Shown: positions 15,738 to 25,679, counted from the stretch's first letter. The stretch: 64,000 nt of DNA from JBBQFI01 sp038237805 (GCA_038237805.1 JBBRYI010000007.1:62001-126000); one strand, 5' to 3'. Numbers and translations are program-made. The notes: generated from the sequence alone by a model not told the origin.

Positions 15738-18262
15738 TTGCCGTTCGGCGATGGCCCCGCCGGAGCTGGAACTATTTCCGGCTCGAGTATTTTTTTGATG
15801 GCGCCTTCAAGACGCTCAAAATTGATTGGCTTGGTCAGATGTTCGGAAAATCCAGCGTCTCGTGCGCGTGTGATGTCGTTTTCCATTCCGAAACCGCTCA
15901 ACGCGATGCCGCGCAAGCCTTTTGTCGCGCGTAGTTCCTGCATCAGTTCATAACCGCTGCGATCCGGCAACCCGATGTCACTAATAACCAGATCAAAATT
16001 TTCTTCAGAAGCTTTCTCCACAGCTTGGTCTGCGGAGTTCGCGAGCGTGATCTTATACCCGCGTCGCTCGAGCATCATTTTCATGCCGATGCACGTATCC
16101 TGATGATCGTCCACCACGAGTAAGCGTCGCGGGCGGGTGTGACCATCTAATTTCGTTAGGGCAGCATCGGGTTCCCGCGGTTTTTCTTCGGCATGCGTGC
16201 GGGCTGGCGCGTCCACCGTCTTGAGTGTGACCGTGAATGTTGAGCCTTTGTCTTTACCCGCACTTGCAACTTCGATTTCTCCGCCGTGCGCTGCAATCAT
16301 TGCCTTGGAAATAGCGAGCCCAAGACCCAAGCCACCAAATCGGCGAGTGATAGAACTTTGTCCCTGTTCGAAGGCATTGAAGATTTTGTTCAACTTGGCC
16401 TCTTCGATACCAATACCAGTATCGGTAATTTTAATTTCAACTTCGCCCGGAGATGGATTGAAGGTCTCAATCACAATTCTACCTTTTGCCGGGGTGAACT
16501 TGACCGCGTTCTTAATGAGATTCCAAAACACTTGCTGCAAGCGCGCCGGATCGGCTTCGGCATAGGTGCGCTCCGCTCGTAAACGGAATTCGACGTGCTG
16601 ATCTTTCCCCGCGATTTCGTCACGACAAATTTCGTAGGCGCGCTGCAGGATTTCGTGAACACTCGCGATCTCGAAAGTGAGCTGCAGTTTTCCTTTTGCG
16701 ATGCGCGTGACATCGAGCAGATCGTCGATCAAGCGCGCTTCCAGCTCCACGTTTCTGCGAATGACTTCCAAGGCATGACGCACTTCGGGTGAGTCGGAGC
16801 TGGTGGCTTCGAGTTCGCCCACCATGGCAATTACCGGCGAAAGCGGGTTGCGCAGTTCATGAGATAGCAGCGCGAGGAACTGATCTTTAGCGGCATTAGC
16901 GCCGATCAATTCTTTCCGCAAAGTGACGTCGCGTGTTTTATCTTCGACCAGATAAAGCACTCCCTGGATCGTTTGTTGCGCGTCCTGAAGCCGAAGAAGA
17001 TTCACGTTCACGTAACGCGTGGCGCCAGTCACATCGGTAAATGGATGTTCGATCAATTGAAAGGGCGCGCCGAAATTCAAAACTTTTTCGATGGCTTCCT
17101 GCGGAGCGATTTTCACTTCATCGTAAGTCGCTTCATTGATATCTCTGCTTTCCGACAATTGCCCGAAGCGCCTGGCCATTTGCGCGAAAGCCTCGTTAGC
17201 GGTGAGAAAATTTTGCGAACCCGGATCCACGAGCGCGATGCCGCTAGGCATGTTGGCCAGAATCTTCTCGTTAAAAGTAATCTCGCGCTCAATCCGGCGC
17301 GCCGCTTCCGTTTGACGGCGGTAAAACTTTCCGAAAAGCCACGCTGCCAATGCGGTTCCCGCAATTAGCCAGGCAACCGGCCACATCAATTTTCGCAAGA
17401 GATCCTGCAACGGCTGATAGGCGACCTCTCTTGGTTGCGCGACTACCGTCGTCCAACCGCTGGTCTCGATTGGACTGAATGCATAAAGATTTCCGTGTCG
17501 CTCGAGATGGAGGTTTTTACTTTTGCGAATGTCGGCGATCAAACTGTCGTTATCCGTCGTGCGTAGGCCGGGGTTGGCGCGGAAATCTTTCGTAAAAAGT
17601 GCCGCTCCGTTTTGATCGAAAATCTGACAAAACGACTGATCGCTGAATCCAATCGTGGATAAGCGACGTCCGATGCGTTCGACCAAGACCGACACGCCCA
17701 TGAAACCGACCACCCTCCCATCCTGCGTGCGAACGGCGCCTACGATGTCGGAAACGAGCCGACGATCGGGTTCGCGGGGATGCACCTGCGAGACATATGC
17801 GCCCGAAGTGGCGAGCGCTCCATCACGCCAAAGGCTGGAGGAGAAGTCCTGTCCGACCAGATCGGGAGTGGCCGGTACCGACGCGACAAGACGACCGTCG
17901 ATGTCGGTGATGAACATTCCATCGATGCGGGGATGGGAAAAATAAGTCTGACCAACCCATTGCTGCCCGACCGCTTGCCGATTGGGATCGGTCAGAATTT
18001 TCGCGACGTTAGGCTGTGTCTGGTAATACTCGATCACACTGCTCTTGCCCGCGAGATCGTCTCCCACCAGATGCGCGATCAGCTGCACGAACGTTTGCCG
18101 GTCGCGCAGAATTTTTGTTTCCAGCGTTTTGGTCAGAATTGTGTAGGAAACCCACAGCATCAGCATCGAGGGCACCCAACCCGCCAGCAGAATGGCGAAA
18201 ACAATATTGACTCGCTCGAAACGACCCCGGCTCGTGTAGGCGATTCTACCCGGCGATTCCAT
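15734..18262 (-). CDS. Hybrid sensor histidine kinase (Cache-PAS-HisKA-HATPase-REC)
   Basis: An 842-residue membrane sensor. Order: TM1 (about 20-42); a large extracytoplasmic dCache-like sensor (about 45-285, with FSHPRIDGMFITDIDGRLVA); TM2 (about 292-312); a PAS region (about 335-450); HisKA with phospho-acceptor His468 in LLSHELRNPLSP; HATPase_c with N-box NLIKNAVKFTP and G-boxes DTGIGI and GGLGLGLAI; and a C-terminal receiver with Asp762 in ISDIGLPDRSG and Lys in LTKPI. It likely senses a small extracellular ligand and phosphorylates its own receiver. No dedicated output regulator is adjacent. Confidence 0.93.
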   Translation of the reverse strand: MESPGRIAYTSRGRFERVNIVFAILLAGWVPSMLMLWVSYTILTKTLETKILRDRQTFVQLIAHLVGDDLAGKSSVIEYYQTQPNVAKILTDPNRQAVGQQWVGQTYFSHPRIDGMFITDIDGRLVASVPATPDLVGQDFSSSLWRDGALATSGAYVSQVHPREPDRRLVSDIVGAVRTQDGRVVGFMGVSVLVERIGRRLSTIGFSDQSFCQIFDQNGAALFTKDFRANPGLRTTDNDSLIADIRKSKNLHLERHGNLYAFSPIETSGWTTVVAQPREVAYQPLQDLLRKLMWPVAWLIAGTALAAWLFGKFYRRQTEAARRIEREITFNEKILANMPSGIALVDPGSQNFLTANEAFAQMARRFGQLSESRDINEATYDEVKIAPQEAIEKVLNFGAPFQLIEHPFTDVTGATRYVNVNLLRLQDAQQTIQGVLYLVEDKTRDVTLRKELIGANAAKDQFLALLSHELRNPLSPVIAMVGELEATSSDSPEVRHALEVIRRNVELEARLIDDLLDVTRIAKGKLQLTFEIASVHEILQRAYEICRDEIAGKDQHVEFRLRAERTYAEADPARLQQVFWNLIKNAVKFTPAKGRIVIETFNPSPGEVEIKITDTGIGIEEAKLNKIFNAFEQGQSSITRRFGGLGLGLAISKAMIAAHGGEIEVASAGKDKGSTFTVTLKTVDAPARTHAEEKPREPDAALTKLDGHTRPRRLLVVDDHQDTCIGMKMMLERRGYKITLANSADQAVEKASEENFDLVISDIGLPDRSGYELMQELRATKGLRGIALSGFGMENDITRARDAGFSEHLTKPINFERLEGAIKKILEPEIVPAPAGPSPNGN

Positions 18263-18317
18263 CGTTTAATTGATCGGCTCGGTCGGTCGATGAGGCAAGG
18301 GCATAGAGCGTGGGGCG

Positions 18318-19046
18318 TTATTGATTCGTTTCTATCGCCTGGTTCGATTCCCGCGCCGCCTCGTGAATTTTCTTTATTTCCGCTATGCCCAAGACTCCCG
18401 CGGCCGGCGAATCGACCGTTGATTTGATAGCGTTTATCCGCGTGCGAAGTTTTTGAAATAACGGCACGTGCGCGACCGTCGGAGCCAGCGTCTTTAATTC
18501 TTCGCAAAAATAATCGACCAAATCTGGTTGCGACAAAACGTGTGCTCGCTCGGGCGAAAAATCGGCTTCGACGGCGCCGGCGCAAATTTCCAAACCGCGT
18601 AACCAACCGCCCAAGCTAATTAAGTGAGCGATCTTTTGGTCGCGTAATTCAGTCATCGCCTGCTCAACATCTGTCTGCGTGGACATAAGTTCATTTTGGA
18701 CTGCGGGCCATTCGCCACGCTTGGCCAGCTCGGTCAAACTTGCGCTATGACGAGTGACCCGATCCGCCACGCTCAGCCTCTGCGCCTGGCGTAGCAAGTT
18801 GCGCCCAAAATCTTCGACGAGATCGTTTTTCTTGCACGCGACAAGCAGAAAACCGTCAGCAATGAGTCCACCGAAAATGAGCGCCATTTGCTCGCGGCTC
18901 CCATGAGCCGGTTGCGAGTAATCGCGGCGCAGCTGATCGAAGGGGAGCGGCTTGAGCTCGTCCAGTTGTTGGAAGATGCGTGTGATCGATGGCGCCGTGT
19001 ATCGATTTACCCCAAGTTCTTCATGCTCGTAATCCTGCTCGGTCAT
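18318..19046 (-). CDS. Conserved-type hypothetical cytoplasmic protein
   Basis: 242 residues from the ATG at 19046, chosen because CAGGAGC sits six bases upstream. A longer in-frame start at 19247 would overlap the divergent GT2 gene. No family was recognised. The protein is helical and acidic with no signal peptide (MTEQDYEHEELGVNRYTAPS). It includes a GSREQMALIFGGLIADGFL segment and a QMTELRDQK-like helical centre (MTELRDQKIAHLISLGGWLR). It lies 55 bases upstream of the histidine kinase on the same strand and may be co-transcribed, so a role in that signalling pathway is possible but unproven. Confidence 0.7.
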   Translation of the reverse strand: MTEQDYEHEELGVNRYTAPSITRIFQQLDELKPLPFDQLRRDYSQPAHGSREQMALIFGGLIADGFLLVACKKNDLVEDFGRNLLRQAQRLSVADRVTRHSASLTELAKRGEWPAVQNELMSTQTDVEQAMTELRDQKIAHLISLGGWLRGLEICAGAVEADFSPERAHVLSQPDLVDYFCEELKTLAPTVAHVPLFQKLRTRINAIKSTVDSPAAGVLGIAEIKKIHEAARESNQAIETNQ

Positions 19047-19212
19047 GCTATGCTCCTGAGCGCAAAGAGGCGGAAGATTTTCCGTTGCAAATGCGCCGCA
19101 AATCCAGAAGACAATGGCGACCGTACCGGGCGGCCGACGCGTTTTAAAGATTACAAGTTTCACGAGGTAAAACGCCATTTTTTGATTTGACGGAAGGCCC
19201 GGAAGCGGCATC

Positions 19213-20757
19213 ATGTCGCCCTTGCCGGGTCTCTCTGCGGCACTCACTTACACTATTATGCACGGCAGCGTTGGATACCTGGTTTGGACGATCTGTTACT
19301 TGGCCGTCCTCTTTGGCCTTTCTGCGTACGGGATCCATCGCTACGTCATTATCTATCTTTTCCTAAAAAATAGGAAGAGGGTGTCGGTACCGGCCGGGCG
19401 TTTCGAGCAACTGCCCAAAGTCACCGTCCAGCTACCGATCTTCAACGAGATTTACGTCGTTGAACGCTTGCTCAAATCAGTAAGCGCGCTGGATTATCCG
19501 CGAGACCTATTGCAAATCCAGGTCCTCGACGATTCAACCGATAACACGCGCGACGTTACAAGTTCGTGTGTCGAGGAATTGCGTAGCCGGGGATTTGATG
19601 TCGAGCTCATCCATCGAAGTGATCGTGTCGGGTTTAAAGCGGGAGCACTGGCTACTGGTCTCAAGTCCGCACACGAGTTCGTTTGCATTCTAGACGCTGA
19701 TTTCGTTCCGCCGCCGGATCTGCTGCTCCGCACCGTTGATTTTTTTACCGATCCGAAAGTCGGAATGATTCAAACGCGCTGGGGACATTTGAACCGATGC
19801 TACTCCCTGCTCACTCGTGTGCAGGCGATGTTTTTGGATGGGCACCTTCTGCTTGAGCAAACGGCGCGCAGTCGTAGCGGGCGATTCTTTAATTTCAACG
19901 GCACAGCCGGGCTGTGGCGTCGCTCCTGCATCGAGGAAGCGGGAGGCTGGCAGCACGATACCCTCACGGAAGACCTCGATCTGAGTTACCGCGCACAACT
20001 TGCAGGTTGGAAGTTTGTTTTCCTCCCCGACGTGGTTACGCCCGCGGAGCTTCCGGTCGATATGAACGGCTTCAAATCGCAGCAGCATCGCTGGACCAAA
20101 GGTTCGATTCAAACCTGCAAGAAACTGCTACCCACTATTTGGCGCAGTGAATTACCATTGTTGATCAAGCTCGAAGCCACGGGCCATTTGATGTCGAACT
20201 TCGCTTATCTGCTCCTCGCTTGTCTTTGCGTATTGCTGCATCCTGCGACCGGCGGCCCGACTGGTTGGGTGCGAACTTTTCTCATCGATATCCCGATCTT
20301 TCTTACCGCCTCCCTTTCCGTCGCGGTCTTTTATATTTGCGCGCAACGTGAATTGAATCCGCGCACCTGGATGAAGGAAATACTATTACTCCCTTGCTTG
20401 CTCGCGCTCGGCGTCGGCCTTTCGCTCAACAATGCGCGCGCCGTCCTCGAAGCGATGTTCAATCATCAATCCGATTTTGCGCGCACACCGAAGTACGGGA
20501 TCGAGCGGAAAGCTCAACCGTGGCGGGATTGTAAATACATGCCGCTAAAATCGCTCCTCCCCATTTTTGAAATGGCGTTCGCGGCCTACTTCACCTACTT
20601 CGTCTGGTTCGCGATTGCGCATGAGCAATATCTTTCGCTGCCATTTCTCCTCATGTTTCAAGGCGGTTTTCTTTACGTCTCCATTTCATCGCTCGCGCAA
20701 TGGTGGCCGAAGTTTAACTTCGGGGCGGCGCGCAGCGGAGCGGCAATTCCTGCGTGA
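19213..20757 (+). CDS. Family 2 glycosyltransferase, membrane polysaccharide synthase type
   Basis: 514 residues with cellulose-synthase-like architecture: an N-terminal TM (about 18-45); a GT-A domain with VTVQLPIFNE, QVLDDSTDNT, CILDADFVPP (the DxD) and TEDLDLSYRAQLAGW; the processive-synthase motif QQHRW; then four or five C-terminal TM segments. The pattern resembles beta-glucan/mannan synthases and glucosylceramide-type GT2 enzymes that build a polymer or glycolipid at the inner membrane from a nucleotide sugar. The product is unknown. The stop overlaps the GTG of the L,D-transpeptidase gene, so the two are coupled. GGAAG about 10 bases upstream may serve the ATG. Confidence 0.88.
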   Translation: MSPLPGLSAALTYTIMHGSVGYLVWTICYLAVLFGLSAYGIHRYVIIYLFLKNRKRVSVPAGRFEQLPKVTVQLPIFNEIYVVERLLKSVSALDYPRDLLQIQVLDDSTDNTRDVTSSCVEELRSRGFDVELIHRSDRVGFKAGALATGLKSAHEFVCILDADFVPPPDLLLRTVDFFTDPKVGMIQTRWGHLNRCYSLLTRVQAMFLDGHLLLEQTARSRSGRFFNFNGTAGLWRRSCIEEAGGWQHDTLTEDLDLSYRAQLAGWKFVFLPDVVTPAELPVDMNGFKSQQHRWTKGSIQTCKKLLPTIWRSELPLLIKLEATGHLMSNFAYLLLACLCVLLHPATGGPTGWVRTFLIDIPIFLTASLSVAVFYICAQRELNPRTWMKEILLLPCLLALGVGLSLNNARAVLEAMFNHQSDFARTPKYGIERKAQPWRDCKYMPLKSLLPIFEMAFAAYFTYFVWFAIAHEQYLSLPFLLMFQGGFLYVSISSLAQWWPKFNFGAARSGAAIPA

Positions 20758-21464
20758 CAACGAGGAAATCTCTGATAAATACCCGCCCGATGTTTCGCGC
20801 CATCGCTTCTTGTTTCACGCTGCTTCTGTCTCTCGCGTCCCTGCACGCTGGCACGGAGATCGTAACGTCTGATCGCGTCATCGTTAGCGTGCGCGACCAA
20901 AAGCTTATGCTCGTGCAAGGCGGTGGCCGGGTTGCCCTTTATCCTATTTCAACTTCCAAATTCGGACTTGGTGATGCCTGGGGCCGGATGACAACTCCTC
21001 TTGGGTTTCTGCAAGTCGCGCAAAAAATTGGCGATCATGCACCGGTGGGAGCGGTTTTTCACAAACGGCGTTTCACGGGCGAAATTCTCGCGCCCAATGC
21101 GCCTGGTCGCGACCCGATCACGACGCGCATCATTTGGCTGCGCGGTCTCGAGCACGAAAATGCGCACGCCTTCGCGCGCTGCATTTACATTCATGGAACG
21201 CCACAAGAGCAATTTATTGGACGGCCCGCCAGCTACGGTTGCATCCGCATGAAGGCGAGTGATGTGGCGGAACTCTATAATAGACTAAACATCGGAACGC
21301 TCGTACAGATCGTGCCAGATCGTTTGCCGAAAGTGCCGAAAGCGAAAACGTTTCGCAGTGCTCCGGCGGGAAATCCGGTACCTGGCACACTCGTCCCCCT
21401 CGGGAAAACTATTGCGATGAACGGAAACTTTGCGGGAACGACCACACCCGGCGCGATTCGTTAG
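20754..21464 (+). CDS. L,D-transpeptidase (YkuD domain), secreted
   Basis: 236 residues. Signal peptide around MFRAIASCFTLLLSLASLHA; the GTG at 20754 shares GTGA with the upstream gene, and an in-frame ATG at 20790 is an equally good start. The YkuD core shows YIHGTPQEQFIGRPASYGCI: the HG motif and the catalytic Cys of SYGCIRM. It forms 3-3 peptidoglycan cross-links or anchors proteins to peptidoglycan in the periplasm. Its TAG stop is part of a copy of the dispersed TCGTTAGGC word (21458). Confidence 0.92.
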   Translation: MTTRKSLINTRPMFRAIASCFTLLLSLASLHAGTEIVTSDRVIVSVRDQKLMLVQGGGRVALYPISTSKFGLGDAWGRMTTPLGFLQVAQKIGDHAPVGAVFHKRRFTGEILAPNAPGRDPITTRIIWLRGLEHENAHAFARCIYIHGTPQEQFIGRPASYGCIRMKASDVAELYNRLNIGTLVQIVPDRLPKVPKAKTFRSAPAGNPVPGTLVPLGKTIAMNGNFAGTTTPGAIR

Positions 21465-21473
21465 GCAAAATAA

Positions 21474-21728
21474 ATGGCAAATACCAAATCCGCAGCAAAA
21501 CGCGCTCGACAGACTGCGCGCCGCGCCTTGCGCAACCGCGGCGTTCGTTCGCGTCTGCGCGGAATGCAAAAACGCGCCTCTGCTGAAAGCGCCAAATCCG
21601 ACCCGAACGAGATTCGGACTTTAATTTCGGCAATCGATAAAGCGGCCAAGCGCGGCATCATTCACCGAAACGCCGCAAATCGGCGCAAAGCTCGCCTCAA
21701 CAGATCGTCGAGGACCGCCGCGGCTTAG
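21474..21728 (+). CDS. rpsT: 30S ribosomal protein S20
   Basis: 84 residues, the normal size. Opens with MANTKSAAKRARQTARRALR and has the basic helical composition and AAKRGIIHRNAANRRKARL segment of bS20. It binds 16S rRNA early in 30S assembly. It lies only 9 bases after the L,D-transpeptidase stop. Confidence 0.97.
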   Translation: MANTKSAAKRARQTARRALRNRGVRSRLRGMQKRASAESAKSDPNEIRTLISAIDKAAKRGIIHRNAANRRKARLNRSSRTAAA

Positions 21729-21786
21729 TTGCCGGTCGTGGCCAAATCACCTTTGCATATCGCGCAGGACGGTTAAAATTCCTGCG

Positions 21787-22374
21787 ATGATTCCTGCTTT
21801 CCTGCTCATATTGTTTGTTGTCGCGTACCGGATCGCGGCCGGGCTGTTGATTACCTCCGGCGCGGGGTGGCTTTCCAACTTCGCTCCGTTCGCCGCCATC
21901 GCGCTTTGTAGCGCCGCTTATTTTCCGTCGAAGTTAAAGCTCTCTGTCCCTCTGATCGCGCTTTTTATTTCGGACGTCGTTCTAAATGTTTATTACAGTG
22001 CTCCGCTTTTCACCGGCCACATCGTGGGCCGTTACCTTGCACTCGCGTTAATTGGTTGCATCGGCATCCTGCTGCAGAACAGAGCTTCATTTAAGACAAT
22101 GCTTCCGGCATCGATCGTCAGCTCCGGCCTTTTCTATTTTATCAGCATCGTTTTTTCCTGGGTGAGCGATCCCGGTTACGTCAAGAATTTCGCCGGCTTA
22201 ATTCAAGCGCTCACCGTCGGTTTGCCGCAATACAGCGCCACTCCTTCCTGGATGTTTTTTCGCAACTCGCTCGTAAGCGATCTGCTTTTCACTGTTCTCT
22301 TTGTCGCTTGCATAAAATTTGCAAGGAGCGCTGAGCGTTCACGCGCCGGCGCGACGATGCCGCGAGCTGCCTAA
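21787..22374 (+). CDS. DUF6580-like multi-pass membrane protein
   Basis: 195 residues with five or six hydrophobic segments and little else. NFAPFAAIALCSAAYFPSK and the small-residue-rich helices resemble the DUF6580/ECF-transporter S-component type of membrane protein, which would bind a vitamin or small solute. No ECF ATPase is nearby. It ends 6 bases before pdhA and may share its transcript. Confidence 0.7.
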   Translation: MIPAFLLILFVVAYRIAAGLLITSGAGWLSNFAPFAAIALCSAAYFPSKLKLSVPLIALFISDVVLNVYYSAPLFTGHIVGRYLALALIGCIGILLQNRASFKTMLPASIVSSGLFYFISIVFSWVSDPGYVKNFAGLIQALTVGLPQYSATPSWMFFRNSLVSDLLFTVLFVACIKFARSAERSRAGATMPRAA

Positions 22375-22380
22375 ACGCTC

Positions 22381-23346
22381 ATGCAGCGCGCGGAGCAACG
22401 CGACGAAGTCGACATGCTCGCGCTGATGCTGTTGATCCGGCGTTTTGAAGAGCGCGCCAGTCAGCAATATCAGGCGCAGAAAATCGGCGGGTTCTGTCAT
22501 CTTTACATCGGCCAGGAAGCGGTCGTTGTCGGCGCGCACGCGGCAACGCGCTCAGACGATTACTTCATCACCGCTTACCGCGATCACGCTCACGCGCTTG
22601 TCAAAGGCACCACCGCCGATGCGTGCATGGCTGAACTTTTCGGCAAGGACACGGGGTGCTCAAAGGGTCTCGGTGGTTCCATGCATTTTTTCGATCGCAA
22701 GAACAATATGTACGGCGGGCACGCAATTGTCGGTGCGCACGTGCCGCTCGCTACGGGCATGGCGTTCGCATCGAAGTATCGCGGAGAAGATCGTGTGACA
22801 CTTTGTTTTTTTGGCGACGGCGCAATTAACCAGGGCGGCTTTCACGAAGCGCTCAACCTCGCGGCGCTTTACAAATTGCCGGTTGTTTTTATTTGCGAAA
22901 ACAACCTGTTTGCCATGGGCACGTCGGTGAAACGTTCGACGTCGTTGAAGCAGATTGTCGATCGCGCTGAAGGCTACGATATACCCGGCGAGATCGTGGA
23001 CGGAATGAACTTTCGTGAAGTGCGCGATAAAATCGGCGAAGTCGTCACTTCAATCCGAAAGGATTCGCATCCGGCTTTTATTGAAGCGCAAACATATCGT
23101 TATCGCGGCCACTCGATGTCCGACCCGGCGAGTTATCGCACGAAGCAAGAACTGGAAAAGTATCGCCTCGACGACCCGATCACGCGTCTGCGCGCGCAAC
23201 TCACGCGTGAGGAAAAATTGACTAACGAACAATTCGACGCACTCGACAAGCGCGCGAAGGAAGCTGCGAGTGCGAGCGTGAAGTTTGCCGAACAAAGTCC
23301 GGAACCTCCACTCGATAAACTTTACGATTACACGTTCGTGCCATGA
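22381..23346 (+). CDS. pdhA: Pyruvate dehydrogenase E1 component, alpha subunit
   Basis: 321 residues. Thiamine-diphosphate motif GDGAINQGGFHEALNLAALY through CENN, with the phosphorylation-loop-like YRGHSMSDPASYR. With the beta subunit it decarboxylates pyruvate (or a branched-chain 2-oxo acid) and transfers the acyl group to the E2 lipoyl arm. It is first in pdhA-pdhB-pdhC and overlaps pdhB by four bases (ATGA). The pyruvate assignment over branched-chain acids rests on overall similarity by eye. Confidence 0.92.
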   Translation: MQRAEQRDEVDMLALMLLIRRFEERASQQYQAQKIGGFCHLYIGQEAVVVGAHAATRSDDYFITAYRDHAHALVKGTTADACMAELFGKDTGCSKGLGGSMHFFDRKNNMYGGHAIVGAHVPLATGMAFASKYRGEDRVTLCFFGDGAINQGGFHEALNLAALYKLPVVFICENNLFAMGTSVKRSTSLKQIVDRAEGYDIPGEIVDGMNFREVRDKIGEVVTSIRKDSHPAFIEAQTYRYRGHSMSDPASYRTKQELEKYRLDDPITRLRAQLTREEKLTNEQFDALDKRAKEAASASVKFAEQSPEPPLDKLYDYTFVP

Positions 23347-24338
23347 CGACCGAGATGCGCGAAATCACATATCGACAGGCGCTCAACGAAGCGCTCGCGG
23401 AGGAGTTGGAGCGCGATGCCGATGTTTTTTTGATGGGCGAAGAAGTCGCCGAATACAACGGCGCTTACAAAGTCAGCCAGGGTTTGCTCGAGCGCTTCGG
23501 ACCGAAACGGATCATCGACACGCCGATCAGTGAGAATGGTTTTGCCGGCATGGGAGTCGGAGCCGCCATGTGCGGCCTGCGCCCCATCATCGAGTTCATG
23601 ACCTTCAGCTTTTCTCTTGTCGCTTTCGATCAGGTCGTAAACAACGCGCCGAACATGCTCACGATGTCGGGAGGGCAATTTAATATTCCGATCACTTTTC
23701 GCGGACCGAATGGTCCGGCGCATCAACTCGGCGCGACGCACTCGCACGCGACTGAATGTTTGTATGCGAACGTTCCGGGACTGAAAGTTTGCACACCGGC
23801 GACACCGCGCGACGCAAAAGGTCTCTTGAAAACTGCCGTGCGCGACAACAACCCCGTACTCGTTTTAGAAGCAGAGCTTCTTTACAGTTCGAAGGGATTA
23901 GTGGAACCGCTGGAAAGCGAGTTACTAATCCCGCTCGGCGAAGCGGAAGTGAAACGCGAGGGCAGCGATGTCACGGTGATCTGTTATGCGCAGACGGTGC
24001 CGCTCGCCCTGGCCGCAGCAGAGAAACTCGAGGATGAAGATATCAGTGTCGAGATAGTTGACTTGCGCTCGATCAAGCCTCTCGATGAGAAAGCGATTTT
24101 CGCTTCTATCGCGAAAACGCATCGCGTTGTGATTGTCGAACAAGACCGACCGTTCTGCGGCGTCGGCGCCGAAGTTTGTTATCGCATTCAAAAAAGTGTT
24201 TTCGATGAGCTCGATGCACCGATCATCCGCGTTTCACAAGAAGACGTGCCGATGCCATACAACGAGCGCTTGGAGAAAGCGGTGCTGCCAAGCGCAGACA
24301 AATTAATCGCCGCAGTGAAAAAGGTCTGCTACGCCTAA
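23343..24338 (+). CDS. pdhB: Pyruvate dehydrogenase E1 component, beta subunit
   Basis: 331 residues. Typical beta-subunit motifs: REITYRQALNEALAEELERD, MGEEVAEYNGAYKVSQGL, the TPP-face GFAGMGVGAAMCGLRPI, and the transketolase C-terminal VEIVDLRSIKPLDE. It forms the alpha2beta2 E1 heterotetramer. The stop TAA is part of a copy of the dispersed word (GCCTAACGA at 24333). Seven bases separate it from pdhC. Confidence 0.93.
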   Translation: MTTEMREITYRQALNEALAEELERDADVFLMGEEVAEYNGAYKVSQGLLERFGPKRIIDTPISENGFAGMGVGAAMCGLRPIIEFMTFSFSLVAFDQVVNNAPNMLTMSGGQFNIPITFRGPNGPAHQLGATHSHATECLYANVPGLKVCTPATPRDAKGLLKTAVRDNNPVLVLEAELLYSSKGLVEPLESELLIPLGEAEVKREGSDVTVICYAQTVPLALAAAEKLEDEDISVEIVDLRSIKPLDEKAIFASIAKTHRVVIVEQDRPFCGVGAEVCYRIQKSVFDELDAPIIRVSQEDVPMPYNERLEKAVLPSADKLIAAVKKVCYA

Positions 24339-24344
24339 CGAGTT

Positions 24345-25679
24345 ATGCCTGAAATCCAGATGCCCAAACTGAGCGATACGATGACGGAGGGGACTCTCGT
24401 TTCGTGGAAAAAGAAGAAGGGGGACAAGGTTTCCGCCGGCGAAGTCATTGCTGAGATTGAAACGGACAAGGCGACGATGGAATGGGAATCGCCGGAAGAT
24501 GGAACGCTCACCGAGATTTTTGTCGAGGAAGGGGGAAAGGTGAACGTCGGGGACAAGATCGCCTTTATCGGGGAAGAAGGCGCAAAGCCAGCCGAACAGG
24601 AAAACAAGGCAGGATCAGAGGAAGCGGAAGCGGAAGAAAAGAAAGAAGAAAAAAACCCGCAAGCGGAAACCGCGAAACCGGCGCCTGCGAAAGAAGAGAA
24701 AAAAGAGACAGCGCCACCGCAGGAAACGCAGAAGACGGCAAACCGCGAGGAACCGAAGAAGGAAGAAAAATCCAAGCCGAGATCGGACGGTGACGAAGCG
24801 CGCGTGAAAGCTTCGCCTGTGGCAAGGCGTGTCGCGGCTGAACTAGGCGTCAATTTAGCCAGTGTGACAGGCACGGGTCCAGAAGGTCGCGTAACCGAAA
24901 CAGATGTACGCGCGGCCTCGAAATCAAAAACTGGCGCGCCCCAGAAGACGCCAGTAGCCAGTCGTGCGCCTTCCGTTAAAGCTGGTCATGGCGCGCGCAT
25001 CAATCTTTCCGGAATGCGCAAAGGCATCGCGGAACGTCTCGTTGCGAGCAAAGCGCCGGTCCCTCATTTTTACCTTAACATCGATATCGACGCCGGACCG
25101 CTCCTGGCTGCGCGCGCGGAATTGAAATCAGGCGGGGAAGGTACCGATACGTCGAAAATCACGGTGAATGATTTTGTTCTCAAAGCGGCAGTGATGTCTG
25201 CCATCAAAATTCCCAAGGCGAATGCATCATTCGACAACGACGCGATCGTGCAGTACGCCGATGTCGATCTTGGCATCGCGGTAGCGATCGACGATGGACT
25301 GCTCACGCCCGTTATTCGTGCTGCGCAAAACAAATCGCTGCGCGGGATCAGTGAGATGGCGAAGGATCTGGCGCACCGCGCACGCAACAAGCGAATGAAG
25401 CCGGAAGAATTTCAGGGAGGAAGTTTCACCGTCTCCAATCTCGGCGGCATGGGCATCGACAGTTTTTCAGCCATCATTAATCCGCCGCAAGGTTTCATCC
25501 TCGCCGTCGGCGCCATTTCAAAAAAACCAGTCGTCGATAATTGCGATCAAATCGTCGTCGGCCACCGCATGTCGATCTGGATGAGCTGCGACCATCGTGT
25601 CATCGACGGCGCGCTCGGCGCGGAGTATTTGAAAGAACTCCGGCATCTTCTCGAAAATCCTGCGCTGCTTCTCGTTTAA
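24345..25679 (+). CDS. pdhC: Dihydrolipoamide acetyltransferase (E2)
   Basis: 444 residues. One N-terminal lipoyl domain with the lipoylated Lys42 in ETDKATMEWESP; a Lys/Glu/Ala/Pro linker (about 85-150); a peripheral-subunit-binding domain (KASPVARRVAAELGVNLASV, TGPEGRVTETDV); and a CoA-dependent acyltransferase domain ending with the catalytic MSCDHRVIDGALGAEYL. It transfers the acetyl group to CoA. No E3 dihydrolipoamide dehydrogenase gene is in the window, so E3 is encoded elsewhere. Confidence 0.94.
   Translation: MPEIQMPKLSDTMTEGTLVSWKKKKGDKVSAGEVIAEIETDKATMEWESPEDGTLTEIFVEEGGKVNVGDKIAFIGEEGAKPAEQENKAGSEEAEAEEKKEEKNPQAETAKPAPAKEEKKETAPPQETQKTANREEPKKEEKSKPRSDGDEARVKASPVARRVAAELGVNLASVTGTGPEGRVTETDVRAASKSKTGAPQKTPVASRAPSVKAGHGARINLSGMRKGIAERLVASKAPVPHFYLNIDIDAGPLLAARAELKSGGEGTDTSKITVNDFVLKAAVMSAIKIPKANASFDNDAIVQYADVDLGIAVAIDDGLLTPVIRAAQNKSLRGISEMAKDLAHRARNKRMKPEEFQGGSFTVSNLGGMGIDSFSAIINPPQGFILAVGAISKKPVVDNCDQIVVGHRMSIWMSCDHRVIDGALGAEYLKELRHLLENPALLLV

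Noticed and set aside
18341..18360. GGTTCGATTC resembling a tRNA T-arm
   Set aside because: No matching acceptor, D or anticodon arms nearby; it lies inside a coding region.
19047..19247. Upstream extension of the hypothetical protein, with a hydrophobic segment
   Set aside because: A strong AGGAG site marks the ATG at 19046, and the extension overlaps the divergent GT2 gene.
24335..24874. 179-codon minus-strand frame rich in Ser, Ala and Phe
   Set aside because: Antisense to the Lys/Glu-rich linker of the E2 gene; composition is an artefact of that linker.
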